From positions 1 to 64,000 of the forward strand of contig DASVQC010000082.1 in NCBI GenBank assembly GCA_036389335.1: a stretch of DNA of 64,000 bases, written 5' to 3'. The DNA is from JAIVGV01 sp036389335. Its GTDB lineage: Bacteria > Acidobacteriota > Blastocatellia > Pyrinomonadales > Pyrinomonadaceae. The notes under the pieces were generated by a model. It was not told where the DNA came from. It saw only the letters and a list, made by a program, of their open reading frames with translations, and searched no databases. Positions 58,801 through 64,000 of this stretch are shown piece by piece (position 1 is the first letter of the stretch; each line of letters begins with the position of its first letter). Both the position numbers and the translations under genes were made by a program.

Positions 58801-59737
58801 CGCCGAAGCGGTTCTCGCGGAAGGGGGCGGGGCCGTTCTGGAAGCGGTTGGCGAGCCCGCCGAACTGCGGGAAGCCGTTGCTCGCGATGAAGCCGAAGCG
58901 GCTCCCGGCCAGCTTCTCCTGATTGTCGCGGGCGTTGAGCGCCGAGTTGCGGTGGAACTCGAAGAGCGAGCCGTGGAACTGGTTCGTCCCCGACTTGGTG
59001 ACGACGTTGATCTGCGCGCCCGAGTTACGACCGAACTCGGCGGAGAAGGTGTTGGTGATGACCTGATAGTCGCCGATGGCCTCGGCGTTGGTCAGCGTGA
59101 GGGCGGGGCCGGCCACCGAGTTGTCGTTGTTGTCCTGCCCGTCGATCTGGAAGTTGTTCGAGCGCCCGCGGTTGCCGTTGGCGCTGATGCCGACGCCGTT
59201 GGTGAAGTCCGCGTCACCCGGCGTGACGACGCCCGGCGTCAGAAGCGCCAGGTTGTCGATCGCGCCGACGTAAGGGAGCTGCGTCAACTGCTGCGGGGTG
59301 TAGCTCGTCGTGAGCGAGGTCTGCTCGCTCTGGATGAGAGCCTGATCCGTCGCCTGCACGTTGACGGTCTCGCCGACGTTCTGGAGCCCGACCTTGACGT
59401 CGGCGGTGTTCTCCGTGGCGGCGCGCACCATGATGCCCTCAACCGGGCGCGCCGTGAAGCCCGTCGCGGTCACCTCGACGCGGTAGTTCGCGCCGGGGGT
59501 AAGATTGGTAACGCGATAGAAGCCCTCGGTGTTGGTGGTAGTATCGCGACTGATACCGGTGTCGACGTTCGTGACCTTGATGGTCGCGCCCGCCACAGCC
59601 GCACCGTTGGGGTCGAGCACCGTACCTTGCAGAGCGCCGGTCGTCACCTGCGCCGTTGCGAACGGCACGGCGAAAGCGACGAGCGCCAGCAACATCGCGA
59701 TACGTGCGACCAGAGTGCTGATGCGAAACTGATTCAT
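55853..59737 (-). CDS. TonB-dependent receptor with carboxypeptidase-like regulatory domain (Oar-like)
   Basis: A 1294-residue outer-membrane protein read from the ATG at 59737, preceded by GGAGGG. A signal peptide (RIAMLLALVAFAVPFATA) is followed by the carboxypeptidase regulatory-like domain (about 31-110: GALQGTVLDPNGAAVAGATI, YRVTNLTPGANYRVEVTATG). The plug has LTQLPYVGAIDNLALLTPGV and DGQDNNDNSVAGPAL. The beta-barrel part runs to the C-terminal signature MRFGLRLLF. It resembles the receptor at 49063 in plan but differs widely in sequence, and shares the GTNQFHGSLFEFHRNSALNA type motif of acidobacterial receptors. Ligand unknown. Confidence 0.9.
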   Translation of the reverse strand: MNQFRISTLVARIAMLLALVAFAVPFATAQVTTGALQGTVLDPNGAAVAGATIKVTNVDTGISRDTTTNTEGFYRVTNLTPGANYRVEVTATGFTARPVEGIMVRAATENTADVKVGLQNVGETVNVQATDQALIQSEQTSLTTSYTPQQLTQLPYVGAIDNLALLTPGVVTPGDADFTNGVGISANGNRGRSNNFQIDGQDNNDNSVAGPALTLTNAEAIGDYQVITNTFSAEFGRNSGAQINVVTKSGTNQFHGSLFEFHRNSALNARDNQEKLAGSRFGFIASNGFPQFGGLANRFQNGPAPFRENRFGGALGGPLKQNKAFFFVTYEGTIFRGEDTSEGLGGGSFAPNAEGAANLNRIFGTNATSSLASIGPANAANAGSFLCAPPTTDTNGDGIPDEFNFSGNGNLAPLAIVADPTAPGGRRTIFGCEPVRVTPSQQTSHQIISRVDWNLTAKDSIVARYIFDHSEFPGLAGRALGGFFFDEPTRNNNLGVTYTRTLSSHSVNEARFTFSRLNVQFGDVSVNPGPGIAFAGTRSLAGGLLTAFGPPNNLPQSRVVDTYQAQDTFSTTIGNHAAKFGMDIRHQKVDNFFLPNFSGQYRFNSGGAIPANTFFNLNGCDRQFARNSSCQLINPNTGAVLAPGATPFPNAATAFENFTLGRFDQVTFALGNPRIITSQNDFFFFGQDDWRVRPNLTLNMGLRYEVSTTPFNPIIDQINAREADPARAIFNQAFPLSTRTANQLPIDKNNIGPSVGFAWQPNFKFLGDRFTNGRTVVRGAFRVAYDPPYFNIVLNTVTAAPFAAAGTVRQTPGGTGAQTFPFLPSTTAQLNLTPGTNGGDPRLFNQTRVDPDFHQPYTMSYNFGIQQELWKNSVLEVRYVGSRIVGQFQTINGNPDLRFLLRAGQTLRGNPTAFTHGILPGTCSEATCVTPTVAGLFNTRTADATGSRITGSGRVDPFSGPTRTRINGASSTYNGMQVRFDTRFTNNFVMNTNYTFSRTIDNASEIFSTFGGGQTVAQSQDPFDFGRGERGLSAFHQKHNFTTNFIYSLPWFKEQRGFAGKLLGGYEVGAIIRGGSGRPYTPTNLFATYDPTWENAFVGSGALRPFNGNPNAPVGTIAVGVTSACAILFGDAPCNAPNAVPGNFIIYDTRNVGSVGRVVTPAEALQQARLFYNDFGTFSQFGIPLTGCNAETGDLCTEAVSLFGTPFGNVGRNTFIGEPFALVNASIFKTTRISENVKIEFRAEAFNLLNHRNFGVPDPFTEDASNGFTVSSFQNPGYNNGGNRTMRFGLRLLF

Positions 59738-60066
59738 AGACCCTCCATTGTTAATTCTACGGACTGTCCTGCTTAAGTGCTTGTTCGCGCGCTGAAACCC
59801 GCAAGGGTGTCGTGCCTGATGATGGGAATCGCGCTGCTTCACAAGTAGTGGGTTTTCGGTCGGGCTCTGATTAGGCAAGACCCGTTCCTTTTCCCGGCGG
59901 GCACTTAAGTTTATATATTCTTACAATTTAGATTTATGTTTAAGATGTAACGGCTCCAAAATCTTGTATTTGTCTCCGATTTTATGGAAACCTTGCGGGC
60001 GGATTTCGGGGGCGGCGCGGAGGCGGGAATTTTCGCGCGGGAAGGTGGGTCGCCCGCGCCTTTCGC
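59738..60066. other. Gene-free region upstream of the TonB receptor
   Basis: The 329 bases between the DUF512 gene and the TonB receptor gene include an A+T-rich patch at about 59910-59990 that may hold the receptor's promoter, read on the minus strand. No gene, repeat or unambiguous promoter was seen. Confidence 0.55.
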
Positions 60067-61407
60067 TCAGCCCGCGAGGAGGCGCGCGAACCCTTCGAAG
60101 TCGAGCGCGCGGACGGGCATCCCGATGAGGCGTTCGAGGTCTGGGAGCGTCGTGCCGTCGAGCATGACGGGCTCGTCCGACTTCAACGCCGCGCCCGGCA
60201 GGACGACGAAGTCGCCCTCGATCCGGTCGCGCGCGGCGAGCACGTCGCGGCCCGTCATCAGACCGGCGACGACGATGTCGGGGCCGAAGTAGTCGTTCTC
60301 GACGGCGACGGTCTTGAGCCGCGTGCCGAAGCGCGCGTTCAGCCCTTCGAGCAGCGGCGCGAGCACGGGCGCGAAGAGTTTGCCGGTGAGGACGGTCGCG
60401 CGCAGGCCGGCGGTCGCGGGCGGCGTGCGGCGTTCGAGCCTGCGGCGCAGGCGCGCGAAGTCTTCGCGGAACGAGCGCACCATGCCGACGCCGTCCTCGA
60501 TCTGCGGGTAGTCGCCGTAGTGACGGCGCGAGGGGATGGCCGCCCCCGCGCGCAGATAAATCTCGTCGCCGAGGAACGCGAAGTTCGTCCCCAAACGCGC
60601 GCGCAGCTCTCTCTGGAGGGCGGAGACCTCGCGGATCGTGCGTCGGCAGAACTCCGGCGTGACGGTGGTCAGGCGCGCGTCCGTGTTGTAGCGCGTCAGG
60701 CCGAGCGGGACGACGGCGACGCTTCTGACGCGCGGGTGCTCGGCGGCGAGATCGCGGATCGTGCGGCGCAGAATTTCGCCGTCGTTGATCTCCGGGCACA
60801 GGACGACCTGCGCGTGTATCTCGATGCCGGCGTCCATCATCCGGCGCATCTTGCCGGTGATGTCGGCGCGCCTCTCGTCAACGCCCAGGAGGTAAGCGCG
60901 GACTTTCAAGTCGGTCGCGTGGACGGAGACGTACTGCGGCGTGAGCCGCTGCTCGATGACGCGGGCCATCTCCTGTTCGGTGATCGAGGTGAGCGTCGTG
61001 TAGTTGCCGTAGAGGAAGGAGAGGCGCACGTCCTCGTCGCGGAAGGAGAGCGCGGGCCGCGCGTCGGGCGGGTTGCCGTTGCAGAAGCAGAAGAGGCACT
61101 CGTTGGCGCACTGGCGCGGGACGATGTTCTCGAACGAGAGCCCGAAGTCTTCGCCCTCGCCGCGCTCGATCTCTAATTCCCACTCCTCGCCCCCGCGCTT
61201 CAAGACGCCGACGGTCAACTCGGTCTCGCCGCCCGTCTGGAAGCGGAAGTCGAGGTAGTCGCGCACCGCGCGCCCGTTGACCTTGATCACGCGGTCGCCC
61301 GGCTCAAGCTCAAGCTCCGCGCCGAGCGACGCGGGCGCGACCGCCGTGATCTCCACGCCGCGGCGGCGAATCTGCGTGACGGCTGGTGTGACTGCGAACT
61401 CGTACAT
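60067..61407 (-). CDS. DUF512 family radical-SAM protein with N-terminal PDZ-like domain
   Basis: A 446-residue protein. The ATG at 61407 follows GGAAGAAG; the open frame extends 39 codons further without support. Residues about 10-80 form a PDZ-like domain (APASLGAELELEPGDRVIKV). Residues 100-107 read CANECLFC, giving the radical-SAM cluster cysteines Cys100, Cys104 and Cys107. LSFLYGNYTTLTSITEQE and the DUF512 signature (TGKLFAPVLAPLLEGLNARF, VENDYFGPDIVVAGLMTGRD) follow. The family is widespread; it is described as an FeS-containing, SAM-type protein, but its reaction is not established. It is monocistronic here. Confidence 0.88.
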   Translation of the reverse strand: MYEFAVTPAVTQIRRRGVEITAVAPASLGAELELEPGDRVIKVNGRAVRDYLDFRFQTGGETELTVGVLKRGGEEWELEIERGEGEDFGLSFENIVPRQCANECLFCFCNGNPPDARPALSFRDEDVRLSFLYGNYTTLTSITEQEMARVIEQRLTPQYVSVHATDLKVRAYLLGVDERRADITGKMRRMMDAGIEIHAQVVLCPEINDGEILRRTIRDLAAEHPRVRSVAVVPLGLTRYNTDARLTTVTPEFCRRTIREVSALQRELRARLGTNFAFLGDEIYLRAGAAIPSRRHYGDYPQIEDGVGMVRSFREDFARLRRRLERRTPPATAGLRATVLTGKLFAPVLAPLLEGLNARFGTRLKTVAVENDYFGPDIVVAGLMTGRDVLAARDRIEGDFVVLPGAALKSDEPVMLDGTTLPDLERLIGMPVRALDFEGFARLLAG

Positions 61408-61718
61408 CTTCTTCCCGACTAACTCTTCCCGACCGTGAGACGAACCGAGCGCCGCCCCGAAACTCGCCGCGCCCGCTCGCGGCGGCGTCGCTAAGGTCGG
61501 CCTCGGGCGCGCGGCGCGAAACAAGTAGTATCCCCGAAGGCGGCGGCTGACACAACCGGCGGGGCGAAACTCCGCCTCAAGTCGGCGCGCGCGTCGCCCG
61601 AACGAATCGCGCGGGTCGCAGTTAATTGATGGCGCGGCACGCCTTCCGGCGGCGGCCCGCGCCGCCGGGATTGACCCCGCGCGGTGAGCCCGCCCGGCTG
61701 ATCCCGGAAAGAAGGTTC

Positions 61719-61747
61719 TTGACAGCCCCGCCGCCGGACTCTAATCT
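61719..61747 (+). promoter_or_regulatory. Sigma-70-type promoter candidate of the receiver gene
   Basis: A perfect -35 TTGACA at 61719-61724, a 17-base spacer and TAATCT at 61742-61747. It points to the gene at 61973 with a leader of about 220 bases. It is the best consensus match seen in the window. Confidence 0.6.
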
Positions 61748-61779
61748 GAATTTCGGGCCGTCGCCGCCGCCGTCGCGAC

Positions 61780-61800
61780 GCTTAAGTCGGAAACTTAAGC
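61780..61800 (+). other. Stem-loop in the leader of the receiver gene
   Basis: GCTTAAGT at 61780-61787 pairs perfectly with ACTTAAGC at 61793-61800 around CGGAA. It would lie near the 5' end of the transcript from the promoter at 61719. It could stabilise the transcript or bind a regulator; no further evidence. Confidence 0.45.
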
Positions 61801-61972
61801 TCACCCGACTACGGCAGACGCCCCGCCCTCTGGCTTGCATCACGGACTCGTCTCACGCAGACCGACTCCGCCTCTCACGCGATCCGCTACACGCGACCGG
61901 ACAACACGCAGGAAGCGTCCGCGCCGTCTCATTCGTGCGTGGCCTCATCGAATACGGTTCTACTCTTCAGGG

Positions 61973-62413
61973 ATGAAAAATTTCGACGCTCAGCAGATCG
62001 GCTCGACCCAGGCGCAGGAGCGCGCGTCGGCCCTGACGGCGCAGAGCGCCGACGGCGCGATCCTGCTCGTGGAAGACGACAAAGTTCTGCGCCGCTACCT
62101 CGAAGTGCTCCTGCGCCGCGCGGGCTACGCGGTCGTCACCGCCGCCGACGGCCTTGAGGCGATGAAGATCGCGCTCGGCTCGAAGCCCGCGGCGGTCGTC
62201 ACGGACGCGGTGATGCCGCGCCTCGGCGGCCACGAGCTGTGCCGCCTCCTGCGCAGCCGACCGGAGCACGCGCGCCTCCCCGTCATCCTGCTGAGCGGCG
62301 AGGCGCGCGACGACTCCGCCGCCTGCGAGCACGCCGACGCGCATCTCACCAAGCCCGTCCGCGCCGACGACTTGATCGACTGCCTCCGGCGACTCATCGC
62401 GCGCGCCGCCTGA
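61973..62413 (+). CDS. Orphan response-regulator receiver protein
   Basis: A 146-residue protein consisting of one CheY-like receiver domain after a 28-residue N-terminal extension. The acidic pair Asp35-Asp36 (LLVEDDKVL), phospho-acceptor Asp78 (VVTDAVMPRLGG), Ser108 (ILLSGEA) and Lys127 (LTKPVR) are all present, so it should be phosphorylated. There is no output domain and no histidine kinase nearby. The ATG at 61973 lies right after CAGGG, a poor ribosome-binding site. A terminator lies 65 bases past the stop. Confidence 0.88.
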   Translation: MKNFDAQQIGSTQAQERASALTAQSADGAILLVEDDKVLRRYLEVLLRRAGYAVVTAADGLEAMKIALGSKPAAVVTDAVMPRLGGHELCRLLRSRPEHARLPVILLSGEARDDSAACEHADAHLTKPVRADDLIDCLRRLIARAA

Positions 62414-62477
62414 CTCGCCGACGCCTTCGTCAGGGGGCGGAAACACTCGCGCCGAAAAATACCCGCGCCAAAAATTT

Positions 62478-62509
62478 AAGGGGCTGACACTCCCGAGTGT
62501 CAGCCCCTT
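62478..62509. terminator. Bidirectional terminator between receiver and alanine dehydrogenase genes
   Basis: AAGGGGCTGACACT (62478-62491) and AGTGTCAGCCCCTT (62496-62509) form a perfect 14-bp stem with the loop CCCG. It is followed by TTCG on the plus strand and AAATTT on the minus strand, and serves the two convergent genes. Confidence 0.8.
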
Positions 62510-62534
62510 TCGTCGCCGCGACTCCCGCCGGCGT

Positions 62535-63680
62535 CTAACGCGCGGTCGAAGACGAGGCGGTGCTGCCTTCGAGCATGCCGTCGAGCGCCGTGTAGTCGAG
62601 CCCCTGCGCCTGCGCGACGGCCTCGTAGGTCAGCTTGCCCGCGTAGGTGTTGACGCCCGCCTTCAGGCCGGGGTCGACGCGGATGGCGTCGATGAAGCCG
62701 CGGTTGGCGAGCCGGAGCGCGTAAGGCAGCGTCGCGTTCGTCAGCGCGAAGGTCGAGGTGCGCGGCACGGCCCCCGGCATGTTGGCGACGCAGTAGTGCA
62801 GCACGCCTTCGACGTAGAAGGTCGGGTTCGAGTGCGTCGTCGGGTGCGTCGTCTCGATGCAGCCGCCCTGATCGACCGCCACGTCCACGACGACCGCGCC
62901 GTTCGGCACGTCCTTCAGCATCGACTTCGTGACGAGCTTCGGGGCCGCCGCGCCGGGCACGAGCACCGCGCCGACGATCAGGTCGGCCTCCGCGATGGCT
63001 CCGTGGATCGAGTAGGCCGAGGAGGCGAGCGTCGAGATTTTCGAGAGGAAGATGTCGTCCAGCTCGCGCAACCGATCCAGATTGTTGTCGATGATCGTGA
63101 CGTGCGCGCCGAGGCCCACCGCCATCTTCGCCGAGTTCGTCCCGACCACGCCGCCGCCGATGATGACGACCTTCGCGGCGGGCACGCCCGGCACGCCGCC
63201 CAAGAGCACGCCGCGCCCGCCCGACATTTTTTCGAGGTAGTGCGCGCCGACCTGAATCGCCATGCGCCCCGCCACTTCGGACATCGGCGTGAGCAGGGGC
63301 AGCGTGCCCCTCCGGTCGGTGATCGTCTCGTAGGCGACGCCCGTCACCTTGCGTTCGAGGAGTTGTTTGGTCAGCTCCACGTCGGGCGCGAGGTGGAGGT
63401 AGGTGAAGAGCACCTGCCCCTCGCGCATCCGCGGGTATTCGGGCGCGACGGGCTCCTTCACCTTCACGATCATCTCGCCCTCGCCCCACACGTCGTCCGC
63501 CGAGTCGAGAATCCGCGCGCCCGCGCGCTCGTACAGTTCGTTCCCGAAGCCCGAGCCCGAGCCCGCGTCGCGCTCGACGAAGACGGCGTGGCCGGCGTCC
63601 GTCAGCGCGCGCACGCCCGCGGGCGTCAGCCCGACGCGGTACTCGTTGTCCTTGATCTCTTTGGGGAGTCCGACTTTCAC
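62535..63680 (-). CDS. ald: Alanine dehydrogenase
   Basis: A 381-residue cytoplasmic NAD-dependent enzyme that converts L-alanine to pyruvate and ammonia, and back. Substrate-site residues Arg15 (DNEYRVGLTP), Lys75 (IVKVKEP) and His96 (TYLHLAPD) are present. The cofactor fold VVIIGGGVVGTNSAKMAVGL carries the GxGxxG motif, and VVDVAVDQGGCIETT is the catalytic Asp region. Length fits the family. It stands between a terminator and a lower-GC gene at the edge. No transcription regulator is adjacent. Confidence 0.95.
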   Translation of the reverse strand: MKVGLPKEIKDNEYRVGLTPAGVRALTDAGHAVFVERDAGSGSGFGNELYERAGARILDSADDVWGEGEMIVKVKEPVAPEYPRMREGQVLFTYLHLAPDVELTKQLLERKVTGVAYETITDRRGTLPLLTPMSEVAGRMAIQVGAHYLEKMSGGRGVLLGGVPGVPAAKVVIIGGGVVGTNSAKMAVGLGAHVTIIDNNLDRLRELDDIFLSKISTLASSAYSIHGAIAEADLIVGAVLVPGAAAPKLVTKSMLKDVPNGAVVVDVAVDQGGCIETTHPTTHSNPTFYVEGVLHYCVANMPGAVPRTSTFALTNATLPYALRLANRGFIDAIRVDPGLKAGVNTYAGKLTYEAVAQAQGLDYTALDGMLEGSTASSSTAR

Positions 63681-63748
63681 CGTGGTGAGTCTCCGTTCAA
63701 TAAGGTTAGGGCGAGAGCTTCCAACGCTGTAATTCTATGGTTTAGAGA

Positions 63749-64000
63749 CTATTCGGACACGAACTGGGAGGAAACAGTTTCTTTAAGTAGCCATTTCCCT
63801 TGTAGAGTTTCGACCCCTTCAATAGCCTTAAGATTCTCTAAGTCGTCGAGTATTTTGTCTAACGTCACCTGCCGAATAGGGTGTTCACCAAATTTGACCA
63901 AAGCTTTATTGACAACATCTAATAAGCCATCTTGCTTTACTTGATTGTTGTCGTCACACGCCTGCCACATCGCTCCCAAAGCTATCATCATCTGTTTAGT
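63749..64000 (-). CDS. Lower-GC protein of unknown function, possibly truncated by the window edge
   Basis: At least 80 residues are visible, reading from an ATG at 63991, but the frame stays open to the window edge, so the true start may lie outside. The visible part is polar and helical (LLDVVNKALVKFGEHPIRQV, LDDLENLKAIEGVETLQGKW). No motif was recognised. The DNA is clearly less G+C-rich (about 45% on a sampled line) than ald, which ends 68 bases before it. It may be the edge of another acquired segment. Confidence 0.5.
   Translation of the reverse strand, partial: TKQMMIALGAMWQACDDNNQVKQDGLLDVVNKALVKFGEHPIRQVTLDKILDDLENLKAIEGVETLQGKWLLKETVSSQFVSE

Larger units (their letters stand above)
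61408..61972. other. Divergent promoter region with a long leader
   Basis: The 565-base region separates the DUF512 gene (minus) from the receiver gene (plus). It carries a near-consensus promoter at 61719-61747 and a perfect hairpin at 61780-61800 in the leader. No reliable gene was seen in it. Confidence 0.6.

Noticed and set aside
59790..59830. A second sigma-54-like site before the TonB receptor at 55853
   Set aside because: On the minus strand AGGCACGACACCCTTGC looks similar, but GG and GC are twelve bases apart, where ten is required.

Overview
The window is a high-GC bacterial chromosome segment that most resembles an Acidobacteriota genome, possibly class Blastocatellia. This rests on a combination of families: two giant carboxypeptidase-regulatory-domain/TonB-dependent (Oar-like) receptors, two VWFA-related 'acidobacterial' proteins, PEP-CTERM proteins, a DUF4214/Calx-beta/PPC surface protein, a DUF6600/FecR protein and an M61 peptidase. 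The taxonomic placement is inference from gene content, not from a marker gene. No rRNA, tRNA, CRISPR array or canonical transposase was recognised.

Layout. 0.2-2.1 kb: two PEP-CTERM proteins (minus) around a small zinc-finger protein. 2.1-3.1 kb: a gene-free stretch with palindromes and 11-bp-spaced direct repeats. 3.1-8.8 kb: a FecR/DUF6600 protein and a large secreted multidomain protein. 9.2-11.7 kb: NAD-type isocitrate dehydrogenase and a ThiO-like oxidase. 11.7-16.6 kb: four consecutive thioredoxin-fold proteins, including a CcdA-thioredoxin fusion. 16.7-18.8 kb: a DHH phosphoesterase and a VWA protein. 18.8-20.0 kb: an A+T-rich, apparently foreign gene for a NucS-like nuclease. 20-25.8 kb: Xaa-Pro aminopeptidase, aldehyde dehydrogenase, an EXORDIUM-like secreted protein and an alpha/beta hydrolase. 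25.9-28.1 kb: small proteins and a PilZ protein. 28.1-33.9 kb: FtcD, a MocR-type regulator divergent from a Cys/Met-metabolism PLP enzyme, and a PhzF protein. 33.9-47.6 kb: a dispersed SpoIIM/DUF58/MoxR/DUF4350/DUF4129 set, interleaved with an M61 peptidase, a DUF5117-type metalloprotease, an MddA-like methyltransferase and a repeat-flanked four-helix-bundle gene. 48-59.7 kb: a secreted protein, then TonB receptor, VWA protein and TonB receptor. 60-64 kb: DUF512 radical-SAM protein, orphan receiver protein, alanine dehydrogenase, and the edge of another lower-GC gene.

How the genes fit together. The redoxin block probably serves extracytoplasmic thiol chemistry. The CcdA fusion would carry electrons across the membrane, and the exported TlpA-like proteins are candidate acceptors. 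The MoxR/DUF58/DUF4350/DUF4129/SpoIIM families recur together in many bacteria, and here they are scattered over about 14 kb. The TonB-VWA-TonB block is a cell-surface locus, and its first receptor has a good sigma-54-type promoter match.

The most interesting observations are: the A+T-rich nuclease fused to an uncharacterised C-terminal domain that may be PUA/EVE-like; the four-helix-bundle gene inside the MoxR-type operon, bounded by inverted heptamer repeats; several families of intergenic palindromes; long leaders in front of single secreted-protein genes; and the paired 11-bp-phased CTTGAGG repeats. All starts were chosen by eye from ribosome-binding sites, signal peptides and family N-termini.
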